From the NCBI GenBank assembly GCA_037367405.1, contig JAZKJV010008873.1, forward strand, positions 124,001 to 188,000: a stretch of DNA of 64,000 bases, read 5' to 3'. The notes beneath the pieces were generated by a model. The model searched no databases, was not told the DNA's origin, and saw nothing but the letters and a program-made list of their open reading frames with translations. The translations under genes and the position numbers were made by a program. The first letter of the stretch is position 1, and each line of letters starts with the position of its first letter. Source of the stretch: Ottelia alismoides. Taxonomy: Eukaryota > Streptophyta > Magnoliopsida > Alismatales > Hydrocharitaceae. Shown piece by piece: positions 20,120 to 32,533 of the stretch.

Positions 20120-23100
20120 GTGGATACACATGCCAATATACATATTTGTTCTGACAGAATCTTATTTTCTTCTTATCAGACATGCAGTGGTGGGACTGTA
20201 AAGATGGAGAACGATTCTGCGACCATGGTGCTAGGACTGAGACAAGTCAACTTGAAGTTCTCCTCTGAATGTGTCTGGATTTTGCACAGGGTATTGCATG
20301 TTCCTGACGTGAACAAAAATGTTCAATTGACTCTACTTTAGTTAGAAATGATTTTGAGGTAAACTTAGATGTAGTAAAGTTGTTATCTTGAGATATGGCA
20401 TTTTTATGGAAAGGAATATTTGATGGACTTTGATTTGTTGTTTAGAGTTAGATGTGATTCAGTTAACATTGATTCAGTGAATGTTTTGAATTCTGAATAT
20501 TCTAATTCTGTGTGTCATGTTGTCAATAATTTAGAATCTTGTGATATGTGGCATAGTAGATCGAGACATGTGAACTTAAATTCGATAAAAAGAATGATGA
20601 ATTTAAAGTTGACCCCTAAACACACTGCTGATAAAACTCAAAAATGTGATAATTGTGTGCAAGTTAAGACACACAGGAAGTCTTTTCAGTCTGTCTCTAG
20701 AGATATTGAGATCTTGGATCTAGTACACAAAGATATATATGAGTTTAATAATGTACTGACTAGAGACAATAAGAAATACTTTATCACTTTTACAGATGAT
20801 GGCAATAGATACTGCTATGTCTATCTAGTGAAAACCAATAATAAAGCTTTAGAGAAATTTCTTATCTTTAAGAATGAGGCTGAAACACAAATAGGAAAAG
20901 TGCTTAAACGCCTTAGGTCAGATAGAGGGGTGAATATATTTCTAACTTGTTTGATGAACAATGCAAACTATTCAGCATAGTTCATGAAGTTACCGCTCTA
21001 TATTCACCACAATCAAATGGGATATCAATGCTATCTGTAGAGTTATGACTTCCAACCTATATATAAGAAGGGGCCTTGAATTCCGCTTGCCATATTCTGA
21101 ATAGGGTCCTTCTAAGACAAATGGAAAGTGTCCTTTTGAACTTTGAAGAAATATGAAATCAAGATCAAAGTATCTCAAAGTGTGGTGTTGTCCCGCTAAG
21201 ATTTTAGTCCTAAAACATAAGAAAAAGAAGCTATGTCCTAAAACTGTTGATGCGGTCTTCTTAGGTTACCTAGAAAGTAGTTATGCATATAGATTCTTGG
21301 TAATTCAGTTCAAGACACCAGGCATAGATGTCAACACTATTGTTGAACTTCGTGACACTACCTTCTTTGAGGATGTCTTCTCTATGAAGATTGGGATTCC
21401 TCATAATCTGACCAATGATGTTGCCTCCACATCAGGATCCATTTCAGATCAACTGGAAAAGATAATGAATGTGGGGGTTGAGACTCAACATGAACCCAAT
21501 GGCCTTTCAAAAGAAATTGAGACGAGGAGTAAATGACTACGGATAACAAATGATCTTGGTGGTAACTTTGTTGTCTACTAGATCGAGGGTGACCCATCAA
21601 GTTACAAGGAAGCCATGGCTTCATCTGAAGTAAAATAATGGAAGGAAGCTGCCAAATCTGAGATGGATTCCATTATGGCTAATGGAACCTGAGAACTTGT
21701 TGATTTACCCAAAGGTTGCTCTACAATTGGCTGCAAATGGGTGTTTAAGAGAAAGCTCAGGCCTGACGGATCAATTAAAAAGTATAAAATTAGATTAGTT
21801 GCTAAGGGTTTTAGGCAAAAGGAAGTCTCGATCATTTTGATACGTATTCCCCTGTGACTAGATGATCACAATCCATATGCTCATAGCATTGGCATATGTA
21901 TATGATCTCTCTATCCACCAGATGGATGTGAAGACCGCCTTCTTGCATGTCGATCTTGAGGAGGAAATCTATATGGATCAACCTGATGGGCTTGTAACTC
22001 CTGAGAATGAGAGAAAAGTTTGCAAGCTTGTTAAATCCGTTTACGGATTAAAACAAGCACCAAAGCAGTGGCATGAAAAATTTGACAAAACTAGTTTGTC
22101 ATGTGGCTTTAAGGTTCATGAATCTGATAAATGTATGTATTCTAAGGTGAAAGGTGATGAGTGTATTGTCTTGTGCATGTATGTTGATGACATACTATTG
22201 TTTGTATAGCATGCAAGGATTATTTATGAGACTAAGGCATTCTTAAGCAACAAGTTTGAGATGAAGGACATGGGTGTTGTTGATGTGATCTTGGGTCTCA
22301 AATTGATAATGTCGGTTGATGGGATTATAGTTTCTCAATCTCACTATGTTGAGAAGGTACTTGAGAAATTTAGATATCAAGATTGCAAAGCTGTAAGCAC
22401 TCCTTTTGATTCATCCAAAATTAAGAATATGAGTGGAAGACCTATAGCTCAGTTGAGGTATTCACAAGTCCTTGTAAGCTTAATGTATCTTGTAAATTGC
22501 ACGAGACCTAATATTTCATTCTCGATTGCAAAGCTGCGTAGATACACTAGTTGTCTTGACCGTACTCACTAGGAGGATCTAGATCGAGTACTGAAGTAGT
22601 TGAAGGAAATTATTTCCCTTAGTTTGCATTATGGTAGACATCCATGTGTTCTAGAAGGATATAATGATACAAGTTGGATAGAAAAAATAAAGGAGTCTAG
22701 GAGTAATGGTTTTAGTGGGTATGTCTTTACCCTTGGAGGCGATGTAGTCTCATGGAGGTCCATAAAGCAGAGCATTCTAGCTCTATCTACTTTTGAGGCT
22801 GAGCTGTGTGCTTTGGATACCACTGGAATTGAGCCTGAATGGTTAAGGAAATTTCTTTTTGAAATTCTCATGGTAGATCAACCAGTTCATGTGATCTCGG
22901 TACATTGTGATAACATGACCACAATTGCCAAGATTAAGAGTTCAAAGTTTAATCAGAAAATAAGGAGACACACTCAAATCAGACTTAAGACTTTAAGAGA
23001 TTTGGTGTCTCGAAGGGTGTTGGTTGTGGACTTTGTAGGATCCAAAGACAACACAATAGATTCATTGACTAAGGGACTTGATAGTTCTTTAGTCCAAAGT

Positions 23101-23145
23101 TTAAGCTTGGGATGGGACTGCGATCCATTGAAAGTTCCTCTATAG
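20120..23145 (+). pseudogene. pol: copia pol remnant (protease trace, integrase, RT, RNase H)
   Basis: Pieces in order: a protease-end region (20120-20341, with WILHRVLHVPDV); a pre-integrase and integrase part (20420-20980, with MWHSRSRH, CDNC and the RSDRG acidic motif); a post-core segment (21153-21536); RT (21862-22572, with QMDVKTAFL, YGLKQAPKQW and the catalytic MYVDDILLF); RNase H (22600-23145, with ALSTFEAEL and HCDN). At least five frame breaks or stops separate them. The order integrase-RT-RNase H is diagnostic of copia. The last frame ends about 550 bp before the 3' LTR. Confidence 0.85.
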
Positions 23146-23700
23146 TAGCAACCCAACCTATCTGAGTGGAGAACCCACAAAGTAGGTTCAATGTGGTAAT
23201 AATAAGATGTTTGGAGAACTGATTGACACTCTTATTTTTAATGCCTATGCATAAGTGTCTTATCCCTGGAAGCCCTAATGCCATTTAAGCTACAAGTTTA
23301 GGAATGACGTAGGCTCTGAATGGGTTCATGCCTTTGGGCAGGATGTTAGTAGTGCATCCTTAGAGAACACCAATAAGTGAGTGTTACTGTGGACCGCAAT
23401 TAAAGGAAGATGATCTTTATTGACTACACTCATGAAACATGATAAGGGTGCATGACCTTTAAGAGCACAAACCCTGAAGATTGTACCAAGAACAACATTT
23501 TGCTGTTTCTACCATATACTTTAATACTAAGGTCTAAAGTTCAAGACGTAGTTCACTTGTTCCTATTAAGATGAAAGTAGTAAAGTCATGTAGACATTCA
23601 AATCGGAAGGTACCTTTACTGAAAGCAAAATGTGGCAGCCGAAAGATGTCTTTTGACTCTCTTTAGATCTCTTTTTCAAATTGATGAGTTTGTGGGAGAT

Positions 23701-24717
23701 TGTTGTATTTATTGCCAATGTAATTAGGTTTTATATAAGTAAACTTATGTAGTTACATTAGGTAAGAAATTGATTTAAATTGGAAATCAATTGTGTTGGA
23801 GGAAAGTTGGGAATTCTCAAATTTGAAACAAGGAGAGTTTTTGGATGGATTTTTAGTACCACATCTAGTAATTTTAAAAATCTGGCGGACTTATATATGA
23901 GTTCATAACCCAAGCTCTTGTAGCAATAGCAGAGAGGAGGAATGGAGGATCACACACACACGTGCACGCGTGCTTCGCTCCATCTCCAGCTCTGGCATCG
24001 GCACCGGCTCTGGCTTGGGCTCGGGAGAGTCAATTTGGATCTCGATACTTTTGCTGCGGGTTTTATTAGTGGGTTGAATAAATTAATTCCACAGATTAAT
24101 TGTGATTTGACCGCATTAAGGAAATTCAACTCGAATCCAACGACTCTTTTCTAGCCGTCGTTTCAGAATCTGAAGAGGTGCTCATTGGAGGACGTTTTAG
24201 GAAGACAAAAAGTTGCGCGCTATGCCTACTTATATCCCCCCCTGAACATCGTTTTATTCACTCGCAAGAAAACATTCCAACATCGTTGCTCTCTGTATCT
24301 CTACCGCAACAGTGTTCTTCTTCCTTCTCTCGGCTATAATTTCTCTGAGGTATTCTCGAGAGCAATTTCGTCAGTGTGCGTCGATGCTGATCGTGTGCTG
24401 TCGTATCTTAGAAGCGGATCACCAGTATCGTTCGCACCTGTATTGTGGGGGCGATATCCTCTCTACAGTCCGTTTCATGAATGCTTCAATGATCTCTTAT
24501 CTAATTTATTTATTGTTTTGTTTGCAGTAATTTGTTTATTACATTGTCTTTCCTAGATCTCGCCCTAAAATGGTTTTATATGTTATTCTATTGGTTTCTA
24601 CGTGCATACTGCAATAGGATTTTGAATCTATTACTAATATATCACGTTGTTAATTTGATTCTTGTTAATTCAGATAATTACTCTTTAATGTATGCCGTGT
24701 TGATCCTCTTACCACCA
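23701..24717 (+). repeat. 3' LTR of the copia element
   Basis: Starts TGTTGTATTT straight after the purine tract and ends near ...CTTACCACCA; about 1017 bp. It has a short (CA)n insertion after the GGAGGATC stretch that the 5' copy lacks. Confidence 0.82.
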
Positions 24718-24799
24718 CATGGAAGGGTCAGCTAACCTATGGACACCTCATGGACTCCCCTTGGATGGGAGGTCGATTCGATGATGACATATAACACAG

Positions 24800-26680
24800 G
24801 ATTATTTCTCTAGTTTGGGATTGCAAGGCTTTAAAATCATAGTAACACACCGAAACTGATTGCCAGACTTGGAAATGAGAGAATCAAAAGGAACTTGTGC
24901 AAGGTGACATTAGCCCTCAAATCAAAAGTTCACTTCTGCACGGACCAACAGAACTGATATTCCAATCAAATTAATCTCGAAGCATGCGACACATTCCTCT
25001 TTTAGAGTAAGCCTTCAAAGTTGGAAATCTTAGAAAAATCAGGTTATGTTGTCACATTATCAAGGGCATCCTTGAGGATAACCTCTAAAATGTTGGCATC
25101 AGTTTTTAAAATTGCAAGAGATAATCCCTCCTACTCAAAACTCCTTTAAGAATAGAGCTACCCATGACTGCTATGGTGTTATTTTGGAGAATTTGAGAGA
25201 TTGGATTAAACGTAAAACCAAGGCTGTAATAATTAAAATTGATTTGAGAAAAGCTTTGACTTTCTGAAATGGGACTTCATAATCCACCTTGGAGGCAATA
25301 AATTATCCTCCTAAGTTCCTCTCTTGGACATATTCTCTTTTGAGAACTGCCCCAGTTTCTGTCTTAACATACATGGCTCATCAAAAGGTTTCTTCAAACC
25401 TGGAAGAGAGGTAAGAGAAGAAAATCTGGTTGCACTGCTTCTTTTTATCAATGCAGTTAACAGTCTTGATGAGTTTCTTAGAAAGGAAATCTAAAGCAAG
25501 TCAAATTAAGGTCTTCAAGGTGCATGACTAGAACTTCCAAACAGCCGATGTGCAATTCGTAGATGACCTTCTACTGTTCATCTGACCACGCCGAGCTTAA
25601 AGCCTATGATATCAAAAGTCGGTAGTCGGTACTCGGTCGGTTGGGTCACTGACTAAGGATTAATCGGCAGTCGGGCGATTAATCGGATTTAGTCGGACTT
25701 TAATCGGTTTTGAATTTTATGATTATTTTAAATATATAACTCATTTTTATACATATATTTACATAGGTTGTGTATATTTTTATACTACCATAATAAAATA
25801 AAAGAAATAATTGATTTTAAATAAAACATTAAGCATTATAATAAGTTTACTTGTATTAAAACAAGCAAAACATTAAAAAAACATGGTATCTCCAAGCAAA
25901 AATTGGTCGATTAGTGTACCTAGTCGGAATTAGTCGGTACTCAGTCGGCCACCCCACTGACTAGACTAGTCGGACCTACTAGTCGGGCCAGTCGGGTGAC
26001 TTTTACAACACTGTATGATATTGTTCCCAAATCATTCTCCCTCGTGTTTAATCTTCAAATTAGTAAAGACAAGCCATCTATTTATTGTTTAAATCTCCCG
26101 CCAAATGAGGATAGGTGTTCCTCGAAAATCTTGGGTTGCTCCTTAGGATCTTTTCCACTAAACTACCATATTTTTCCACTTCCTCTGGCCTTCCTAAGAG
26201 GGGAGTTTGGCAACCCTTCCTAAGATGAACCCTTCTTAAGAGGAGGCTGGCAGTCTAAAATGATGGCTCTCCCATCTATAATTTCTATGGTAAACTCATG
26301 TCTACCCCCTTTAGCAAATCACTTGCTATGTCCTTAAGTAGTCCAAATACATCATTCCATATAATAGACAAGATCAGGAGAAATTTTCATAGGAATGGGA
26401 AATGTGATCCGCAACAACCCTCTATCAGAAAAGGGCAAGTGGTTTGGAAAAAAAATATTGACTCAAGGAAAATGATGGTGGAGGATTCTAGATGTAGAGA
26501 GATTCAACCATGCTATGCTCTCTAACAGAACTATCTATATTCTAGAAAAAAAGACAATATTCTTTATAATCTTATCTCCTCATCCTCTTTTAGGGAAAGG
26601 CCCATCCCCTTACATTCTTCCGCTAAACTAATGACTTGATGATTTGGAAAGCTCTCAACAAGGGTTCACTCGCCCTTTAG
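24800..26680 (+). pseudogene. LINE (L1-like) reverse transcriptase remains, interrupted by a hAT MITE
   Basis: Scattered plus-strand pieces: IIKIDLRKA near 25230, a VQFVDDLLLFI catalytic box near 25552-25586 (the Y/F-x-D-D motif of LINE RT), then, after the MITE, a stretch ending LGCSLGSFPLNYHIF (26040-26200) typical of the region after RT in plant L1-like LINEs. Later fragments (26298-26525) look like the same ORF2 tail. Frames are broken throughout. The MITE at 25613-26013 entered just after the catalytic box. Confidence 0.65.
25613..26013. mobile_element. hAT-type MITE, rich in CGACTAGTCGG, 8-bp TSD TATGATAT
   Basis: 401 bp flanked by identical 8-bp repeats TATGATAT (25605-25612 and 26014-26021), the hallmark of hAT insertion. 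The right end ...TTTTACAACACTG fits the hAT type; the left end CAAAAGTCGG seems to have lost a few bases. Both arms hold many AGTCGG/CCGACT words; the middle is AT-rich. It is the inverse-oriented relative of the copy at 51236-51682. Confidence 0.85.
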
Positions 26681-26689
26681 GGCATGTTT

Positions 26690-26857
26690 GTTTACTGGGT
26701 TGGGCTGGATTGGAGCATCCTCCTGTGAATAGTAGCTATTTGGAGGGTTGGGAGGGTTGGAATGATAATTGTGATGTGATGTGGCATTGATTATGTGTTA
26801 TATTAATTTTTTACTGATTATAATATATTTTTATGTTAATAAGTTTATTTGAACATG
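26690..26857. mobile_element. Left half of a probable Tourist-like MITE split by Athila element 2
   Basis: Starts GGGCATGTTTGTTTACTGGG just after a TTA (26687-26689). The right half may be 45702-45820, ending ...AGCCAAACGG before TTA (45821-45823). The two halves together would be about 287 bp. The inverted ends are weak. Confidence 0.4.
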
Positions 26858-29800
26858 TGATGAATCCACATTTCATCATCTTTATTCTATCATTTTGGCA
26901 CTAAAAATCCTAGCAAATGCCTGTAAATACCCTTAAATAGAGCATCTTAGCATTCATGCATGTGCATCTACATAGTGTATAAAATACTGTAATTAAGGCC
27001 AAAATTATAGAATAAATAAAAAAAAGAAAAAGAATAAAATATTGTAAATATTTTATGACCCAAAACCCCCGAGACCTAAGCATCTTGATGAATAGGTCGA
27101 CAAGGAATAAAGTAGGGGGAGATAAGGTCAGAAATACAGATAAAATACCTATACATTCTATTCATTCTTTATTCATTTTGGGACCTATTTTTGATTCCAC
27201 TTTTTATACATCAAATAAAGAAACTTTGTACATGAAAGTTGTAGATAGTTTAATAAAGAAAAATACAAAATTGATTTCACAGAAAAATAATGTACAGATA
27301 AAAGTTATGGTCTGAACAAGATTCCAAAATCCCAACTTCCCAGACCCGTATCTCACAAACGACAACTCCAAATGCAGATACTCACCTTTAATTGTATATA
27401 GAATAAAATAATCTAATTAATGGTGGTGGTTTCGCATTTGGCGGAGCTACGGTTTGAAAGTTGAGTTTTGGACCCCTATTGTACACCTGTACTGAATAAA
27501 ATATTCAATTTATTCTTTATTCATTATTTGTTCATTTTTATATTTTTATATTTTTGTAAATATTACTTATAATAATTGTGAATATTAAAATCAGAAGAAA
27601 AATGTAAATAAAACTCAAAATAAAATATATACATATTTGATACATAGGTATTACACCTGTACTTATACCTATATTAAATATACTTCTATTTTATTAAATA
27701 CACAAAACATATCAGAAAAATAAAATAAAAATATATTTGTGTATATAAAAGTATGTTGTAATTTTAGAAAATAATAAATTAAAATAATAGAATTAAAATA
27801 CACAAAAGAAAAATAAAGTAATAAAGTATATAGGTATTATACCTATAAAGGGGTAAAAAGTGAACTTGTAAAAATAAGCCTCATAAAAATAAATAAAATT
27901 CATAATAAAATACTTCATAAATTAATAAACAATTTTTATTTTTTAACCAAATTGAAATTCATCCATTTACTATTTTATTTCGATTTTTGAAATAATTTCT
28001 TGAAGATTTTTCCTGGTTGGTCCACGTGGACCAACCAGGTTGGTCTGACAGTTGACCTCGGTCAACTGTCTGACCTCCTCTTCCAGACTTGTCAGATAGG
28101 TTTTTGTCTCCTCTTCTCGCCATTTTCTAGGTCCAACCTTGCACCAAATCGTGTCGACGTCTTCTGCATTTTTGCGCCTCGATCTATGGTGAATCACGCC
28201 CAGGTGATTCCTTGGGCCGAGGACCATCGATCGAGGCGCTGGACCCTCGTCTTCCACGCCGTTTGTCAACCCTACAAAAGAGGACCCCCGACTTCAATTC
28301 GAATTTTAATCCTTCTTCCGCCATTTCCACCCTCAAACCCCTAGCCCTTCGTGTTCCTGGTGACAGCAAGCGTCGAATCGAGCCTGGGTTTGAAGCGTTT
28401 GGCGTTGAATCGAAGAGAATCGACCCTCGCCGGAGCTCCGCCGTGCCTCATCGCCCGTCGTCTCTGGTGAGTCCCCTCCTCTTTTCTCTTCGTTTTCTTG
28501 TAGCTGTAGCGTAGGTTAGCTTAGGTCTATAGCAGTTTTGAGTTTCGTTCATCCAATCGCCGAGAATCCTCGATCGAAGCCACGGCGGAGCTGAGCTCCG
28601 CCCGACGTTTCCGGCCTCTCCAGTGATCCATCGCCATCCAAAACACCTCCATCCTTCTCCCCTTCACTCCGTCACTCCGCTCCACCCATCATCTCCCCTC
28701 GATCTCGCTCAGATCGAGCTGACCGAGCTCCCTTCTCCGCCGCTCGCCGGAGCTCTTAGCCCGCACCATTAATCGCCTCATCTGAACCATCAAGCACCAC
28801 CATTTTGTTCGTCTGGTTTTTGCGCACTCACCCTGCAGGTCTGAGCCCTAGAGAAGGCTCCATCGACCTTCATCGAGCCCAGACGTCTCCGCCCAAGTCG
28901 CCTCCGTCGTCCAAGCACCTCGCGCCGTCCCTGCCTCGCCTGAGACCACCTGCTGACGCGGAAGGGCCCCGGGATCATTTTGCCTCTGATCCTAGGGTCG
29001 GAGCGGCCGTGTGTCGGCCGCTATCGCCGCTCGAAGTTCGCCGGGGAGGTGTTCTTCGTGAACCCCTCCCTGCCGTTGGATCGACCACCTCCGCCAGACA
29101 CGACGCCAGCCGTCCGATCGCCTGTGCCTCTAGCCGCCCGATCGAGCCTTGAAGATCTAATCTCAGCCGTCCGCAACGAAGGGGTACGCACCGTCAGATG
29201 CGCGCCACGTGGACAAGTGGGACGCCATCGACCGCAAGATCGAGCCCCGTGGGTATTTTGCATTTTCAACCCACGACTTTTTGTATTTACTCTTTAGTCC
29301 AAAAACTTTCGTTTGAAGTTTAAATAGTTTTGTAATATTTGCACTCAGGCCCTCACAGTTTCGCTATTTGCACTTTAGTCCACGCCACGTCACCTCACGT
29401 GACTGGGGTGCGTGACCTTTGGGTATTTTGCATGTTAGGCCCAGAACTTTTAACTATTTGCAATTACATCTCTGTGCGTAGTCAATTAAATATCTTTTTG
29501 GATAAATTGCATGTATGCCCTGTCGGCTTTTAATAATTGCAATTATGCCCCTGTGAATGGTGTTTCACGTGAGCTGTGCGTGTCTCTTTGGTGAAATTTA
29601 CATCTGAGCCCCTGGATGTTTTGATAATTACATTTATACCCCTGCTAGGCTTAGAATTTTTGTGTGCTTAGTCTAATTATTTCACGCCTCATTTAATTGC
29701 GAAAAATTCTCAAAAAATAGGTTTAAGCTCCTGTGTGCTTCTATTTTCATGCTATATTTTTAGTTTTTAATTTTATTATATTTTTATATTTATCAAAAAT

Positions 29801-30718
29801 CAAAAACATGTTGTTTTAGCACTATCTAGCTTAGAAAACACCAAAAAAATATTAAAATACCTCCAAAAATTCCAAAAACATTCCCTAGTATCTATTTTAT
29901 CATATTTTAGTGTCAGTCCAAAAACCATTAAAAATCTCAAAAGAAAAACATTAAAAATTTGAAAAGACTCTAAAACTTCAAAAAAACCTATAAAATCGTA
30001 GAAAACTCCAAAAATAGTAAACTCAGTTCCTGTTTACTCTATATTTTGTTTTCTTTATTTGAAAATTAGTGAGAAAAATTTTGGTTGCTGTTTGATAATT
30101 TTAATTCTCATTTTGCTCACAGCCAGCACATTTTCCACTGATTTCTCTTATTTCAGCCTTTAAAAATATCAAAAACACTTTGGAAAATCCCCAAAAATCA
30201 CAAAAACAATAAAAAAATCCTAAAAATATTAAAAACATTTAATTTCTGAATTTTTGGTTATTTTTGTGCATTTTTATAAATAGTTTACCTTGTCTTTTAT
30301 TCCATTGTTTTTATTTTCCAATATTGAAAAAGAAATAAAAAAAATATAAAATATAAAATTATAAAAATCAAAAAAATTAAAAATAAAAAATACAAAATTA
30401 AAAATTAAAAATTAAAGGAAAAAATTAATTAAAAATTAAAAACCCACAAAAAGAAATTAGATTGGCTAAGTGATTCATTAGACCTAGGTTTGGATTTTTA
30501 TCTATGCTCTACACCCTTGCTTCCTGAGTTCGACCCCTACTTGCTTGCCATTGTACATTTTTAGCAGGGTATAATAAATTTTAATCCTTGCTCTTGATTG
30601 CTTTATTGATTGTGTGGGTTAATTGTTGAAGATCGAGGAAGCTTGAGTAGTCGCATCAGCGATAGTGAGTCTGACTTGTCAGACCACTATTTAGCGGCTC
30701 TCGCTATCTCGCTTTTCA
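26858..30718 (+). repeat. 5' LTR of Athila-type element 2
   Basis: 3861 bp, TGATGAATCC ... CTTTTCA. Layout: an AT-rich U3 with many AATAAA-like words, twin palindromes at 28012-28070, a GC-rich block (about 28200-29270), a run of TTTGCA...TAGGCCC-like motifs (29260-29650), an A-rich stretch (29700-30470) and the end. A GTGAGT donor-like site near 28465 and a CCCTGCAG acceptor-like site near 28838 could bound a leader intron. The 98-115 aa frames in the GC-rich block have no recognisable domain. Confidence 0.92.
28012..28070. promoter_or_regulatory. Twin palindromes in the 5' LTR of element 2
   Basis: 28012-28039 is a perfect 28-bp palindrome around CCACGTGG (G-box). 28047-28070 is a 24-bp palindrome with only the central TC unpaired, holding TTGACC and GGTCAA (W-box cores). 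Same pair as in element 1. Confidence 0.6.
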
Positions 30719-30720
30719 AA

Positions 30721-30738
30721 TGGCGCCGTTGCCGGGGA
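30721..30738 (+). other. Primer binding site of element 2 (tRNA-Asp type)
   Basis: TGGCGCCGTTGCCGGGGA, two bases after the LTR end. This sequence is the usual Athila-group minus-strand primer site, complementary to the 3' end of a tRNA-Asp. It starts first-strand cDNA synthesis. Confidence 0.85.
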
Positions 30739-32533
30739 GCATCGGCTTGTAGAGTACCTTTAGGGTCTTTTTAGTTACTTAGCCATTTTTGCTTACTTGT
30801 CTCTTGTGTATCATTTGTTTTGAACTGTCTGACTTCTCTTTGTTTTCTTGCGAGGGACCGTCGACCGAGGAGGATCACCTAGGGGATCCTGCGCAGCCTT
30901 GGGAGGAGGAGCCGGCTATTCTACCCTAGCCGGCAGGAGAGAGCAGGAGAACTAGAGAGAGAGATAGTTGCTTTTATTTTTGTGAGAGAGAGTATTTGTT
31001 TAATTTGTAATAATACAGGACTTGGACACTTGAACACTTCGGGCCTAATTTCCGGGTGTTTGTTTACCCGGGGGCTCACCGCATTTTTTTTCGTGTTTTG
31101 ATCGACTGTCATTTTCCGGTTTTGTTTTCTTTTTTATTTTCTTTTGTGGATTGAGCTCTTAGATTTAGGTCATGCTTGATTCGATTAGCCTAGGTCCAAA
31201 CACCCTAATAACTCTTGCATGCTCCTATAGTTCGTATTTGGACTTAGATTAATTAAGTAGTTGATCATTGGCTCTCGATCCGCGCGCCGCGAGCTCACTC
31301 CACACAAGCGCTTTCTCCTAACTCAAATGTGTTGAGCAGAGGAGGAGTGAGCCTAGACCGGACACTAGGATTGGGAGTTAGCAGTTAACTCGTGGTTCTT
31401 CACGCTAGCAGTTGCCTATCTTAGGACGATTTCCGCATTGCATACCGGCATATAGATTAGGTTTATAAATTTCTGCTTTGCATCCCGCATGGAGAGAGCT
31501 GGGATTCACTGTAAGTCTTCTCACTTTGCATTCATCATTTAGGCTCAAAGGTGAGATTTCCATCTTGGTGCCGACTTGCATTGGCTTTTCCCGACTCTTT
31601 TCTCCCTCTGATTTTGGACAAAGTAGGATAAAGAAAATACAAAATCGTTAGACGCTTGTTTGAATTTACTTAAAAGAAGCGATAACACAAAAAAATTACA
31701 AAAGGGACTGTTAAGAAAACTTTGACCTAAATAAAATTGGTAATTGGACTCATTGATTGGGGAGAGTAACACCCTCACTTGTTTTCAGGTTGCATGGGAA
31801 GGTCTCCTTCCAAGTGAGGTGAGCGTTTCGTAAGGATTAGAGCCAAAAACCCAACTTGTGGCTGCCTTGTGTATCGCCTGGATTTCCGAAGTATTGGCGC
31901 TACTATCGTACGTAGTCGAGTAGGGCTTGGTCGCCATTGGTGACTCACTATTGTGTGAGCATCGACCTTGTCCGAAGTACCGAGCATAGGCCACGCCTTC
32001 ACGGGGGTGTCTGTCTCACCGGCTGCGTCCGAGTAGGATCTTGCACGCTCACGGGGTGATTCCATTACGAGCGAGGTCCGAAGTATCGGTTTCTCCTATC
32101 GGCTTCCTCCCTCTATTTCTTTGGCTGAGTAGGGATCCAGGAAGGGTTACAAGGACCTTAAAAAGCGCAAGTTATAGGTTACACAGGAGGAGGACAAGTA
32201 CGGGAATACTTTTCCGGCAGTACTCTCGCTCCTATAGGCGTAGCGCTCTAAGGACTCGTTGAAAGATAAATTCCTGAAATCAAGATAAAAATTACAACGA
32301 TAAAAGCCGAACCTTCACGGCTTCACGCGTTGAGTTGGTGAACTCCCTTGTCTTGTGTTTGATTGCTAATCACATTTAGGTCAAGATCAAAAAAATATCG
32401 CGCCGTTGCGCAATTTTGTTCTCCCTCCAGTTGACCCTCGCTCATTGTGAGCCTTCTACTGTTTTACATTCCATTTGTTTCTTGTTGACCCCCGTATCTT
32501 TCATCCACATCGATCTTCCTCTTGATCTTCGAG
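30739..32533 (+). other. Untranslated leader of element 2
   Basis: About 1.8 kb with no credible gene. It contains a strong stem-loop at 30911-30934 (GCCGGCTA, 8-nt loop, TAGCCGGC), a possible packaging or dimerisation signal, and a purine-rich stretch after it. Short frames (for example 31775-32065 minus) are incidental. Confidence 0.6.

Larger units (their letters stand above)
18190..24717 (+). mobile_element. Degenerate Ty1/copia LTR retrotransposon
   Basis: About 6.5 kb with two direct LTRs (18190-19160 and 23701-24717), a gag remnant and a broken pol in the copia order (integrase before RT and RNase H). The purine tract GTGGGAGAT at 23692-23700 adjoins the 3' LTR. The primer site after the 5' LTR is degraded. 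The LTRs differ by about 10% over the first ~230 bp by eye, so this insertion is older than Athila element 2. No convincing target duplication remains. Many stops and shifts make it inactive. Confidence 0.88.

Noticed and set aside
28805..29297. Frames of 100-115 residues in the GC-rich part of the element 2 LTRs
   Set aside because: Present in both LTRs simply because the LTRs are copies; frames on both strands, no domain, no kept counterpart in element 1.
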